In this document: one piece after another, positions 45,559 to 55,864 of the stretch
Position numbering within the stretch: position 1 is the stretch's first letter
Layout: each line of letters starts with the position of its first letter
Assembly (NCBI GenBank): GCA_035764005.1
Contig: DASTZZ010000003.1
Location: forward strand, 1 to 64,000
Direction of reading: 5' to 3'
DNA length: 64,000 bases
Source: Terriglobales bacterium
Lineage (GTDB): Bacteria; Acidobacteriota; Terriglobia; Terriglobales; Acidobacteriaceae
Made by a program: the position numbers and the translations under genes
The notes under the pieces: model-generated
Databases searched by the model: none
Seen by the model: only the letters and a program-made list of their open reading frames with translations
Told to the model about the DNA's origin: nothing

Positions 45559-47865
45559 TTACGTCGGCACCTTCAGCATGAAGTAGCCGCCGGCCAGCGC
45601 GAAGATCACATCTGGGGACCAGGCGGCGAGAGCTGCTGGTAGTTGGTTCACGTTGCCCATCGCTTCGAACAATCCACTCGTGATCCAGTACACCACCGCA
45701 ATCCCGATAGCGGTGGCAACACCACGCAACGCACCTTGCCGTCCAGCGGACAGTGCAAACGGAATCGCCAAAATGGACATCACGAGCGTGATCAGCGGGA
45801 ATGAGAGCTTCTTATAGAGCTGCACCTTGAGCCGCACCACTTCAAAGCCACCCTGCTCCAGCTCGCGGATGTAGGATCTCAGCTCGTCGAAGTTCATCTC
45901 CGAGGACTGCTTCACCTCTTTCTTGAAGTAGCTCGGCGGCTCGTCGATGTCGGAGAACGTAGTCACGTCAAAGGTGCGGTAATCCTTAACGTTCGTGGGT
46001 GCGAGAGTGCGCACCCAACCACGCTCGAAGATCCATTTGCGCAGCGAATCGTTCCAGAAGACGCGCGTGGCAAACGTGCGCTCGGTAAGCGCGAATGCTT
46101 TGGGATCGAGATCGAAGACTGAAAGGTTGGCAAACTGATTTCGCTCGCTGTCGAAGAATTCGTAGTAGTAGATTTCGTGATGCTGACCGAAGATCCACTT
46201 GTGTTGCGGATTTAAGTAGGTCTGCGCCGGTTTTCCCTTGATCTCGTTGCGGAGCGCGTCCTGCCGCTTATTCGCGTGCGGAAGATAAAACTGGTCGAAG
46301 AGAAAGAGTGCCGCCGACAGCATTCCTGCCAGCACCAGCACAGGAACGATCAGCCGATAGAGGCTGATGCCCGTCGCCTTCATGGCCGTCAGCTCGTTTG
46401 ATTTTTGCAGCAATCCGAAGGTTACAAGCACGGCAATGAGCACGCTGAGCGGCGTCATAAGGTAGAGCATCGAGGGGATCACATTGACGAGGTACTCGCC
46501 AACGGTAATCAGCGCGATGCGATTGCGCACGATATCGCCCAGCAGCTCGAAGAAGCTGAAGACCAACGTGAGCACGACGAACGTCGCCAGCACCAGTCCG
46601 AGATATTCCAGGAACTGCCGCAATACATAATCGTCAAGAATGAGCGGAAACCGCGAACCTCCCTTTCGCAGCAGTGACGTGCTCTCAGCGGTCTGCGCCT
46701 TCGGACCACCGCGCCAGAACCTCTGAACGAATTCCTTCCAAACAGCTCGGAATGAAATTACGTCGAGGCTGGAGCGTTGCACGCGGAACAGCAAAATCAG
46801 ACCTGCGATGGCGAAGGCAATATCCGCACCCCACACACCCAGTGGAGGCGAAACCTTTCCCTGACGCGCGAAAGCGATGCCGGCGCTCAGCGCGAAGTAA
46901 TAGAGAAAAACCAGCAGGATCGTGAGAATAAATCCGGTCGATTTCCCGCCCTTCTTCGACGAGAGTCCCAATGGGATTCCCACGAACATCAGCACCAGGC
47001 ACGAGGCCGCCAGCGCGAACCTGCGATGGAATTCAATCCAGTACCAACGCGATTTCGCGCGGTCGCTGTGCTCGGCTCGCGACAGAACTTCGCTGGTTGT
47101 AAGTTCTGCTGCCGGCACGAGGTCGCGAGAGGGCGGAGGAACAGCCGGCGGCAGAGCAATCGGAATATCCGTCTGATCGAAGGTCGAGATGGTGTACTGA
47201 TTCGGGTTGTTAGGATCGGTCTCCTGCTGGCTGCCGTTCTCAAGGTGCATGCGCAGCGTGTCATTTTCGGTAACGACGGTTGCGCGCTCAGCCAGCGTAA
47301 TCTTCGGCGCTGAAGGGTTTGCGATGTCCGCCAGAAAAACGTTCTTCCACAGCGCTGCGCCGGAAGCGGGTTCCACGTCCTGCACATACAGCACGTAGCC
47401 TTTGAGATCTTCATAAAAAACTCGCGGTTGGATCTCAAATGAAATCTGCGAAGTCTTCAGCGAATTCTGCAAATCCGCAAGCGCTGCTGCGGATCGTGGA
47501 GCAATGATGATGTTGTTCAGCAGCGCAATACCCAGCGCACCTGTGGCAAAGATGCTGATGATTCCGACAAACCGCCACGCGCCAATGCCGCTGGCGCGCA
47601 GAGCCGTGACTTCGCTGTCGGCGGCCATGCGTGAGAGGCCAATGAGAATTCCCACGAGCACGCCCATTGGCAAGGTAAACGTGAGTGCCGTGGGAACGGT
47701 GAGGAAAAAGATCTCAGCCACGCTCGGAATCGGCGCGCTGTTGCGCACAACCAACTCGAGGATGCGGCTCACATCGCGCATGAAAATCACAAACGTGAAC
47801 AGCGCCGCGCCGATTAACCCGTGGGAGAAGACCTCCCAGAGAATGTAGCGAGTGAGAATCCGCAT
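45559..47865 (-). CDS. Fused LptF-LptG lipopolysaccharide export permease
   Basis: 768 residues, about twice the length of a single LptF or LptG (roughly 360), with two YjgP/YjgQ domains in tandem. Domain 1 (about 1-365) starts MRILTRYILWEVFSHGL and has TFTLPMGVLVGILIGLSRMAADSEVTALRASGIG. Domain 2 (about 400-768) starts FPLILDDYVLRQFLEYLGLVLATF and has YLMTPLSVLIAVLVTFGLLQKSNELTAMKATGISLYRL. Each shows the N-terminal helix pair, a periplasmic jellyroll and C-terminal helices. LptF and LptG normally pair as a heterodimer with LptB2 to extract LPS; here the fusion would supply both halves. lptB is not in the window. Confidence 0.92.
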   Translation of the reverse strand: MRILTRYILWEVFSHGLIGAALFTFVIFMRDVSRILELVVRNSAPIPSVAEIFFLTVPTALTFTLPMGVLVGILIGLSRMAADSEVTALRASGIGAWRFVGIISIFATGALGIALLNNIIIAPRSAAALADLQNSLKTSQISFEIQPRVFYEDLKGYVLYVQDVEPASGAALWKNVFLADIANPSAPKITLAERATVVTENDTLRMHLENGSQQETDPNNPNQYTISTFDQTDIPIALPPAVPPPSRDLVPAAELTTSEVLSRAEHSDRAKSRWYWIEFHRRFALAASCLVLMFVGIPLGLSSKKGGKSTGFILTILLVFLYYFALSAGIAFARQGKVSPPLGVWGADIAFAIAGLILLFRVQRSSLDVISFRAVWKEFVQRFWRGGPKAQTAESTSLLRKGGSRFPLILDDYVLRQFLEYLGLVLATFVVLTLVFSFFELLGDIVRNRIALITVGEYLVNVIPSMLYLMTPLSVLIAVLVTFGLLQKSNELTAMKATGISLYRLIVPVLVLAGMLSAALFLFDQFYLPHANKRQDALRNEIKGKPAQTYLNPQHKWIFGQHHEIYYYEFFDSERNQFANLSVFDLDPKAFALTERTFATRVFWNDSLRKWIFERGWVRTLAPTNVKDYRTFDVTTFSDIDEPPSYFKKEVKQSSEMNFDELRSYIRELEQGGFEVVRLKVQLYKKLSFPLITLVMSILAIPFALSAGRQGALRGVATAIGIAVVYWITSGLFEAMGNVNQLPAALAAWSPDVIFALAGGYFMLKVPT

Positions 47866-48031
47866 AGTTGCAGGATGATTTCAGTCTAGAGCATTTTTGC
47901 TGAAACGGTGCTGGTGGACCCTAGACACGAAGTCGATATTATGGACGGATCCATCGCGTCGAGAACGGACAGACTGCGTCGTCGGGATGCCTAATAGGAA
48001 ACACGAGGGTTTAGCTCAAGACCAAGTGTCG

Positions 48032-48433
48032 TTAGCGCTTCCGCTCTCTTACATTGGGCAGGACAGGGCGATGAAGAGGGATTATCGCGCCCTTACTTGG
48101 ATCGGAGTGCGCTGCCGCAGCACGCGAGAAGACTTCGCTCTGCACAAACTTCACGAACTCCTGCATCTGCCGCTGCATCTCTTCCATGCGTTCGCGCATG
48201 TTGAGGATGATCGCAATGCCGGAGATGTTCACGCCCAGGTCGCGGGCGAGGCTGAGAATAAATTCCAGACGCTCAAGATCTGCATCCGTGTAGAGACGCG
48301 TGTTGCCTTCCGTCCGCGAAGGTTTGAGCAGACCTTCGCGCTCATAGAGCCGAAGCGTCTGCGGATGAATACCGTACATCTCAGCGACAGCCGAGATCAT
48401 GTACGCACCTTGTTTACGTCGTTTGGTTGGCAT
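48032..48433 (-). CDS. hspR: MerR-family heat-shock repressor HspR
   Basis: A 133-residue regulator. The MerR-type winged helix reads AYMISAVAEMYGIHPQTLRLYEREGLLKPSRTEGNTRLYTDADLERLEFILSLARDLGVNISGIAIILNMRERMEEMQRQMQ, which is the HspR signature. The C-terminus is short, ending in a basic tail. HspR represses dnaK operons, usually with DnaK as co-repressor, by binding HAIR inverted repeats. It follows dnaJ, and a HAIR-like site is present upstream of dnaK at 52794-52814. Confidence 0.93.
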   Translation of the reverse strand: MPTKRRKQGAYMISAVAEMYGIHPQTLRLYEREGLLKPSRTEGNTRLYTDADLERLEFILSLARDLGVNISGIAIILNMRERMEEMQRQMQEFVKFVQSEVFSRAAAAHSDPSKGAIIPLHRPVLPNVRERKR

Positions 48434-48447
48434 GAACTTTTTGTGGT

Positions 48448-48534
48448 GTCATTCCGAAGCCGCGTTGTTTGCGGCTGAGGAATCCCTAACGTTATAGAAA
48501 CTCTACAGGGATTGCTCACTTCATTCGGAATGAC
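48448..48534. repeat. Intergenic repeat, GTCATTCCGA...GAGGAATCCCTA family (inverted pair)
   Basis: Two facing copies (48448-48488 and 48495-48534) fill the hspR-dnaJ gap. The left contains an extra internal stem (GCCGC...GCGGC). A single unit of the same family is at 29843-29880. Confidence 0.75.
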
Positions 48535-48543
48535 AACAACAGA

Positions 48544-49767
48544 CTAGTAGCTCGTCTTTCCCCACAGCTCCGCCCGGGGATCTTCCGCATTCAGCCGCGC
48601 CAATTCTCGCATAAGCTCCCGCGAGCGCTCATCGCGCAATTGGGGCACGGCAATCTTGACTTCGACGATCTCGTCTCCGCGCACGCCTTCTTTCGTTGCT
48701 GAAGGCACACCTTTTTCTCTCATGCGCAGCTTTTGTCCGCTCTGCGTCCCGGGCGGAATCTTTAGCTGCGCTCGTCCGTCGATCGTGGGTACCTCGATCT
48801 TTGCGCCTAACGCGGCCTCGCTGATCGAGATAGGCACGGTGACGTGAATGTCATCACCATCACGGTGAAAAACCGAGTGCTGTTCGATACGAATGATGAT
48901 AAACAGATCGCCTGCAGGGCCGCCGCCGCGTCCGGCGTTGCCTTTGCCCGCGATACGGATACGCTGACCGTCGCGCGTGCCCGGCTTAATGCGCACTTCG
49001 AGCGGCTCGGTCACACTAATCAGGCCCTGCCCATGGCAGTTCGGGCACTCGTTCATGATCTGTCCACTTCCGTGACAACGCGGGCAGGCCATGTTGAACT
49101 TCATGCGTCCACTGGTCTGCGTGACCTGACCTGTGCCTTTGCAGTCCGGACACGTCTTGCCTGAGCCGACCGTTGCGGTGCCTTTGCACATCGGGCAGAC
49201 GTCTTGTCTCGTGATGTTCAGGCGCATGACCGTGCCGCGAATTGCCTGCCAGAATCCAACGGTGACCTGATATTCAAGTTCTGTTCCCGGCTCGGGAGCT
49301 TGCGGTTCGGGGCGAGCGCCGCCTCCAGAAAAAATACTGGAGAAGATATCGCGGAAACCTCCTCCGCCAGCTCCGGACTGCGCCCGCCCAGCTCCGCTGG
49401 CGAAATCGGAAAAATCGAAACCGCCGAAATCAAAGGGAACTCCCTGCGCGCCGCCTCCGCTTCGCGTGTAGGCTGCGCCGGGAAAGCCTCCTGCTCCGCC
49501 TGCGCGCGCGTAGGCTTCGGCCGTTGCGGGATCGATGTTGTCGGAGTAGAAGCCGACCTGGTCGTAGATCTTGCGTTTCTTGGGATCGCTGAGAACGTCG
49601 TTGGCTTCAGAGATCTCTTTGAACTTTTCTTCTGCCTTCTTGTCTCCGGGATTGACGTCAGGATGGTATTTGCGCGCAAGCTTCCTGAATGCCTTGCGGA
49701 TCTCGTCTTCCGAGGCGGTCTTCTTGACACCGAGCGTGGCGTAATAATCTTTGGTTTGCGTTGCCAT
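48544..49767 (-). CDS. dnaJ: Chaperone protein DnaJ
   Basis: A 407-residue type I J-protein, co-chaperone of DnaK. J domain (5-70): [45 protein letters not shown] with HPD. The Gly/Phe/Ala-rich linker (80-150) contains [22 protein letters not shown]. The zinc-binding domain has four CxxCxGxG repeats ([32 protein letters not shown]). The C-terminal substrate domain has [18 protein letters not shown] and [19 protein letters not shown]. It lies between dnaK and hspR, but no grpE is seen in the cluster. Confidence 0.95.
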   Translation of the reverse strand: MATQTKDYYATLGVKKTASEDEIRKAFRKLARKYHPDVNPGDKKAEEKFKEISEANDVLSDPKKRKIYDQVGFYSDNIDPATAEAYARAGGAGGFPGAAYTRSGGGAQGVPFDFGGFDFSDFASGAGRAQSGAGGGGFRDIFSSIFSGGGARPEPQAPEPGTELEYQVTVGFWQAIRGTVMRLNITRQDVCPMCKGTATVGSGKTCPDCKGTGQVTQTSGRMKFNMACPRCHGSGQIMNECPNCHGQGLISVTEPLEVRIKPGTRDGQRIRIAGKGNAGRGGGPAGDLFIIIRIEQHSVFHRDGDDIHVTVPISISEAALGAKIEVPTIDGRAQLKIPPGTQSGQKLRMREKGVPSATKEGVRGDEIVEVKIAVPQLRDERSRELMRELARLNAEDPRAELWGKTSY

Positions 49768-49778
49768 TGGTTGCGAGG

Positions 49779-49857
49779 TCAGTACCGTCCGCGGTAGCGG
49801 ATGGGTAATACTCGGTTGTGTCTACTCACCCATTCGCTACCGCGAAACGGTGCTGAC
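49779..49857. repeat. Intergenic inverted repeat, GTCAGTACCG-GCGGTAGC family (copy 2)
   Basis: Arms at 49779-49808 and 49827-49857 upstream of dnaJ. The second arm reaches into the end of the DUF4440 gene and supplies its TAG stop codon. Same family as 45470-45545. Confidence 0.8.
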
Positions 49858-50394
49858 GCGAACTTCTCGACGAACTACTTCTTTCTGCTCAATCGGCGTC
49901 GCCTGCCAGGCAACTGCCTGCCATTTGTCGTCGCGCCTCATGAGTGTTCCGGTGTTGCGGAATGTGCGCGTCACCGGCTTGTTGTCCTCGGTCGCGTGCA
50001 TCACCAGACGAAAGTTCACGACGGCGAAAGGTCCGTACCAGTGAACTTGAAAATCTTCTCCTTCATATGTTGCATTCGCACGTGGCACAGTGGAGTTGCC
50101 GGTGTCAGCCAGGATGTCTTTCTTTGTGATCACCTGTCCTGTGCCGCGCGTGTAGATCACGTCATCAGCAAAGAAAAGATCAAACGTTTCACGCTCGTTC
50201 TTAGGAACCTCTTTTAGAAAATGCTGAATGGTTGTAATCAGTTTCTGTTTTTCCGTCGTGTCGCTCTTTGTAGCAGGTTTTGAATTGGCAATTGCGGAGT
50301 AAAAAGAACCTCGGCCACATCCAAGCATTCCCAAAACGAGAACGATCCCGCACAGCGGGATCGTTTTTCGTGCAACGCCTTGTTTTCGGCTCAC
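49837..50394 (-). CDS. DUF4440/SnoaL-like putative lipoprotein
   Basis: About 185 residues from a GTG at 50394, which has CGGAG five bases upstream. A TTG at 50436 gives a longer frame without a ribosome site. The lipoprotein signal is VARKTIPLCGIVLVLGMLGC. The NTF2-like domain has TIQHFLKEVPKNERETFDLFFADDVIYTRGTGQVITKKDILAD, YEGEDFQVHWYGPFAVVNFRLVM and RNTGTLMRRDDKWQAVAWQATPI. The role is unknown. Its position between dnaK and dnaJ is unusual, and the last residues (RVSTVSR) are encoded within an intergenic repeat arm. Confidence 0.8.
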   Translation of the reverse strand: MSRKQGVARKTIPLCGIVLVLGMLGCGRGSFYSAIANSKPATKSDTTEKQKLITTIQHFLKEVPKNERETFDLFFADDVIYTRGTGQVITKKDILADTGNSTVPRANATYEGEDFQVHWYGPFAVVNFRLVMHATEDNKPVTRTFRNTGTLMRRDDKWQAVAWQATPIEQKEVVRREVRVSTVSR

Positions 50395-50442
50395 TCGAGC
50401 TCCGTTGAGAGACGCGTCATGTCGCGCCTCTGCCAATGGGGT

Positions 50443-50613
50443 TTATGCGTTTCCAACCTGCTGAATTAAGAATAATGTCCCGGGCTCATTGGCCGTCGCA
50501 TTGCGTACGAACTGTTCGGCGGCTTCGAGCGGAAATAGTCCGGCAACGGGGATCGCTTCCATTGCCAGCGCTCCCAATCGCTTTGCGATTTTCACCACCA
50601 AATATTGTTTCAT
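50443..50613 (-). CDS. Small 56-residue ORF, unknown function
   Basis: A short frame in the dnaK-DUF4440 gap, from ATG at 50613 to TAA at 50443. It begins MKQYLVVKIAKRLGALAM and continues through EAIPVAGLFPLEAAEQFVRNATANEP to the end LIQQVGNA. Composition (Ala, Leu, Val, few rare residues) and orientation with its neighbours suggest a real gene, but the nearest GGAG is too far upstream to be a normal ribosome site. No function suggested. Confidence 0.45.
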   Translation of the reverse strand: MKQYLVVKIAKRLGALAMEAIPVAGLFPLEAAEQFVRNATANEPGTLFLIQQVGNA

Positions 50614-50687
50614 GTCGTTTATTACGGAGATCTGTGCTCCTGGTTCCCTTCTACCTCTATAAACCCTGAATTTGCTCGTGCGTTCCG

Positions 50688-50772
50688 TGGACGAAGTGGA
50701 CTTGGTGGACTAAGTGGACAACGCGATTCCGTCCACAAAGTCCACTGACGTCCACAAGGTCCACTTAGTCCA
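50688..50772. repeat. Intergenic inverted repeat, GTGGACTNNGTGGAC family
   Basis: Arms at 50688-50719 (units of TGGACNNAGTGGAC) and 50731-50772 (complementary GTCCAC units) just past the dnaK stop. Each arm is itself a short tandem array of a ~10-bp unit. It could form a long hairpin ending the dnaK transcript. Confidence 0.8.
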
Positions 50773-50777
50773 TTGCG

Positions 50778-52697
<1,920 letters not shown>

Positions 52698-52784
52698 TGC
52701 CGCCTTCTCCTAAACTTGCTGACTTCTGAGTTGCTGATTGCTAAGTGAATGAAAATTCTAAGATGCTGAATTTATAACAGCCGT

Positions 52785-52814
52785 ATTATCAGAGTTGAGT
52801 CAGTTATTGTCAAC
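52785..52814 (-). promoter_or_regulatory. dnaK promoter with HAIR-like HspR operator
   Basis: On the minus strand, TTGACA (52808-52813), a 17-bp spacer and GATAAT (52785-52790) form a near-consensus vegetative promoter about 90 bp before dnaK. GTTGA-N11-TCAAC (52794-52814) overlaps the -35 and spacer. The known HAIR site is CTTGAGT-N7-ACTCAAG, i.e. CTTGA-N11-TCAAG, so half-site and spacing match. Confidence 0.7.
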
Positions 52815-52911
52815 TGTCAGATAGATGCTGGAAACCGGACTCACGATTCTTTGGAACTCACTTTTATTTTCAAGAGGATAGGTGCTGGTGTTAGAATCCG
52901 TGATTTTTGAT

Positions 52912-52970
52912 GGCAATAGACAATAAGCGATATGCAGCTTCATCGCGCCTATTGCGTATTGCTTATTGCC
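52912..52970. repeat. Intergenic inverted repeat, GGCAATAAGC family (copy 2)
   Basis: Arms at 52912-52937 and 52944-52970 just before the permease start. Related to the repeat at 24588-24737. The rest of the dnaK-permease gap holds the dnaK promoter and no gene. Confidence 0.65.
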
Positions 52971-52982
52971 TAACGCCCACAG

Positions 52983-54329
52983 ATGACCCTCAGCACCTCA
53001 CAACCCGCTCATAAAAAAGGCATTACCCTCTGGCCGCTCATCGCCGCCACCTATTTCATGGCTTCCGGCGGACCGTATGGACTGGAGGAGGCGGTCAGCT
53101 CGGCTGGATACTCCGGAGCTATTCTGCTGATCCTGGTCACGCCGCTCATCTGGAGCCTTCCTACCGGGCTCATGATTGCCGAGCTGGCAAGTGCGATTCC
53201 GGCCGAGGGCGGCTACTACGTCTGGGTGCGGCGAGCGATGGGTCCGTTCTGGGGATTCCAAGAAGCTTGGCTCTCTCTGGCCTCCAGCATCTTCGACCTG
53301 GCGATCTATCCGACCCTCTTCGTGGCATACCTCGGCCGGATATTGCCCGGAGCCGACCAAGGCTGGCATGGTGTCGCGATCGGCGCGCTCGTAATTGTCG
53401 TGTGCCTGATCTGGAACCTCGCTGGCGGCCGAGCAGTAGGCGAAGGCTCGCTCGGCATGCTCATCCTCATGATTGGACCGTTCGCCGTCCTCATCACCGC
53501 CGCCTTTCTGCACTGGGGAAAGATGGGAGGTGTTGCCGGCTCGCAGCCGATCACCCACTCTGGTCTGATTGCCGGGCTGCTGGTCTGCATGTGGAACTAC
53601 ATGGGATACGACAACGCGGCGACCGTTGCGGGAGAAGTTGAGAATCCGCAGCGAACGTATCCCGTCGGCATCATTTTGACGATGCTTCTGGTCGCGATCG
53701 ATTACTCCACGCCAGTCTTCGCGATGTCTCGAAGCGGAATTGGTCCCGAGCAATGGAGCACCGGATCATGGGCGTCTCTCGGCGGAATGCTCGGCGGCTC
53801 CGGCTTGCGGGTCGCGCTGGTTGTTGGTGGCATGGTGAGTTCATTTGGACAATTCAATGCGCTCCTGATGAGCTACTCGCGTCTGCCGTTAGCGATGGCG
53901 GAAGACGGATTTCTGCCGCGCGTGTTCGCCCGAGTGCAGCAGCGCACGGGTGCCCCCTATGTTGCGATCATCGCGTGTGCTGTGCTGTACGGAGCATGCC
54001 TGGGCTTCGGATTCGATCGCCTCGTCACCCTCGACGTACTGCTTTGGGGCGCAAGCCTGGTGCTGGAATTTCTGGCGTTAATATTCCTGCGTTTGCAGCA
54101 GCCGCAACTGGACCGTCCATTCCGCGTGCCGGGAGGCCTGCCAGGAGCAATATTGGTTGCCACTCTCCCGACAGCCTTGCTGATCGTCGCCGGCTTGTAT
54201 GCCGGTGAAGAACAGATCGCAGGAATGAGCGTATGGCTATTTGGGTTACTGGTGATAAGCGGGGGCGTGCTGGCATATGCACTCTCTCGCGCAACGGCAC
54301 GGCTGCGCTTCGCTCCGGCGGGCCGCTGA
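52983..54329 (+). CDS. APC-family amino-acid permease
   Basis: A 448-residue inner-membrane transporter with about 12 hydrophobic segments. The N-terminal APC signature is ITLWPLIAATYFMASGGPYGLEEAVSSAGYSGAILLILVTPLIWSLPTGLMIAELASAIPAEGGYYVWVRRAMGPFWGFQEAW, including the helix-1 Gly-rich break. GYDNAATVAGEVENPQRTYPVG follows in the helix 6 region. It probably takes up amino acids or polyamines by proton symport; the substrate is not predictable. It is divergent from dnaK. Confidence 0.88.
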   Translation: MTLSTSQPAHKKGITLWPLIAATYFMASGGPYGLEEAVSSAGYSGAILLILVTPLIWSLPTGLMIAELASAIPAEGGYYVWVRRAMGPFWGFQEAWLSLASSIFDLAIYPTLFVAYLGRILPGADQGWHGVAIGALVIVVCLIWNLAGGRAVGEGSLGMLILMIGPFAVLITAAFLHWGKMGGVAGSQPITHSGLIAGLLVCMWNYMGYDNAATVAGEVENPQRTYPVGIILTMLLVAIDYSTPVFAMSRSGIGPEQWSTGSWASLGGMLGGSGLRVALVVGGMVSSFGQFNALLMSYSRLPLAMAEDGFLPRVFARVQQRTGAPYVAIIACAVLYGACLGFGFDRLVTLDVLLWGASLVLEFLALIFLRLQQPQLDRPFRVPGGLPGAILVATLPTALLIVAGLYAGEEQIAGMSVWLFGLLVISGGVLAYALSRATARLRFAPAGR

Positions 54330-54459
54330 TTCAAACCTAGGGCGCAGCTGCGGCTGACTGAATGCAATGCAGTCGGCAGGCAAAAGAAAATGCGTTCACT
54401 TACATCGGTTCTGTCGTATCTCTTTGTGAGGACGTAATCAAGGCCGGAAGGTTTGCCGG

Positions 54460-54966
54460 GTGAAGCTAAGCGCAGCGGCGTTTGCCGATCTGGTTCGGGA
54501 GCATCAGGCGATGGTGTTCAGCATCGCCTATCGCTTCCTCCGCGACGCCGCCGCCGCCGAGGAGCTTGCGCAGGATGTCTTCCTGAAGCTCTATCACGAG
54601 CTGCCGCGGCTGGAATCGGCAGACCACGTGAAGTTCTGGCTGCGCAAGGTGATCACGCACCGCTCGCTCGATTATGCCCGATCAGCGTATCGACGACATG
54701 CTGTAGCTCTCGACGACATTCCGGAGCCCGCCGTCGCTTCTGCAGATTCCGATCCTCTGTTGGCAGCGGCGCTGCGCAAGATGGTGGCGTCGCTTCCGCC
54801 TCAAGCACGGATGATTGTGGTCCTGCGTTACGAGGAAGAGATGGAGCCGCACGAAATCGCGGAGATGCTGGCCATACCAGTTGCGACGGTGAAAAGCCGG
54901 TTGCGCAGAAGCCTCGCGCTGTTGCGCGGCAAAGCCCAACGCTTGATGGGAGAAACAGTTCGATGA
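54460..54966 (+). CDS. ECF-type RNA polymerase sigma factor
   Basis: A 168-residue sigma-70 family protein with only regions 2 and 4. Region 2: FADLVREHQAMVFSIAYRFLRDAAAAEELAQDVFLKLYHELPRLESADHVKFWLRKVITHRSLDYARSAYRR. Region 4: ALRKMVASLPPQARMIVVLRYEEEMEPHEIAEMLAIPVATVKSRLRRSLALLRGK. The start is a GTG. The stop overlaps the next gene's start as ATGA, and that gene encodes a membrane protein resembling an anti-sigma factor. Confidence 0.92.
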   Translation: MKLSAAAFADLVREHQAMVFSIAYRFLRDAAAAEELAQDVFLKLYHELPRLESADHVKFWLRKVITHRSLDYARSAYRRHAVALDDIPEPAVASADSDPLLAAALRKMVASLPPQARMIVVLRYEEEMEPHEIAEMLAIPVATVKSRLRRSLALLRGKAQRLMGETVR

Positions 54967-55322
54967 GCGATTTGGAAAAACAACTTCGAAGCGCGTTGCG
55001 CCGCTGCGATCCTCCTGCGGGATTTGCGGAGCGCGTGATGGCACATGTCGATCGCGACGCCGCTCGCGATTCTCAGCGAAGCACCGCTTCGTGGAACTGG
55101 TGGCTGAAACTCCGCTGGGCGGCTATCCCGGCGCTTGCGGCGATCCTGGTATTCGGCTTCTGGTTGCGAGGCTATGAACAGCGGCAGCAGGAGAAAGAAG
55201 CGCTTGCGGCCAAGCAGCAAATCATGCTGGCGCTGCGAATTACTGGAAGCAAGCTGCGCATGGCAAAGGCCAAGGTAAAGGCAGTGGAAGGCGAACGCCT
55301 GAAGACGGAGAACACGCTATGA
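54963..55322 (+). CDS. Putative anti-sigma factor (single-pass membrane protein)
   Basis: 119 residues: a cytoplasmic N-terminus (MSDLEKQLRSALRRCDPPAGFAERVMAHVDRD), a membrane helix at about 49-68 (LRWAAIPALAAILVFGFWL), and a charged coiled-coil tail (RGYEQRQQEKEALAAKQQIMLALRITGSKLRMAKAKVKAVEGERLKTENTL). It has no zinc motif. Size, topology and 4-nt overlap with the sigma gene support an anti-sigma role by context only. A larger out-of-frame ORF across this region is a shadow. Confidence 0.75.
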   Translation: MSDLEKQLRSALRRCDPPAGFAERVMAHVDRDAARDSQRSTASWNWWLKLRWAAIPALAAILVFGFWLRGYEQRQQEKEALAAKQQIMLALRITGSKLRMAKAKVKAVEGERLKTENTL

Positions 55323-55864
55323 GACGTATTGCGATTTTTATCCTGCTCGCGGGCACGATCGGGTTCGCGCAGGAGATAAAAATGCCTGTCGATCTCGACA
55401 AGCTCGCGGCCAAGGCAAGTGAAACGACCGAGGTAACGCTTAACGGCCGGACTCTGCAGCTTGCGGCGAAGTTCATGAACGATGAAGGCGATGAAGAAGC
55501 TCGCAACATCGTGAAGAAGCTGAAGGGAATCTACGTGCGCAGTTTCGAGTTCGATTCACCGGGCCAATATTCCGAGGCAGACGTGGAATCCGTTCGTTCG
55601 CAACTGAAGTCTCCAGTATGGGAGAAAGTTGTGAATGTACACAGCAAGCGCGAGGGTGAGAACGCGGAGATCTACTTCAAGACGGATTCCAGCGATCAGA
55701 TCGCGGGCCTGGTAGTGATTGCCGCCGATCCGAAAGAACTCACGATCGTGCACATCGATGGGCCACTCGATCCCAGCGACCTCGACAAGATCGGCGGTGA
55801 TTTTGGTGTCCCACGGCTTGAGACGCGTCCGCAGACGAAGCCGACGAAAGCAGGTACACGATGA
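55319..55864 (+). CDS. DUF4252-type exported protein
   Basis: 181 residues with signal peptide MRRIAIFILLAGTIGFAQ. The mature part resembles DUF4252 proteins: MPVDLDKLAAKASETTEVTLNGRTLQLAAKFMNDEGDEEARNIVKKLKGIYVRSFEFDSPGQYSEADVESVRSQL, then VVIAADPKELTIVHIDGPLDPSDLDKIGG. It overlaps the anti-sigma gene by 4 nt and the next gene by 4 nt, so four genes form one operon under the sigma factor. Molecular role unknown. Confidence 0.8.
   Translation: MRRIAIFILLAGTIGFAQEIKMPVDLDKLAAKASETTEVTLNGRTLQLAAKFMNDEGDEEARNIVKKLKGIYVRSFEFDSPGQYSEADVESVRSQLKSPVWEKVVNVHSKREGENAEIYFKTDSSDQIAGLVVIAADPKELTIVHIDGPLDPSDLDKIGGDFGVPRLETRPQTKPTKAGTR

Noticed and set aside
54453-55322. A 289-residue ORF spanning sigma factor and anti-sigma genes
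   Set aside because: Its first 170 residues are an out-of-frame read of the sigma gene; only the part from 54963 is a real protein.
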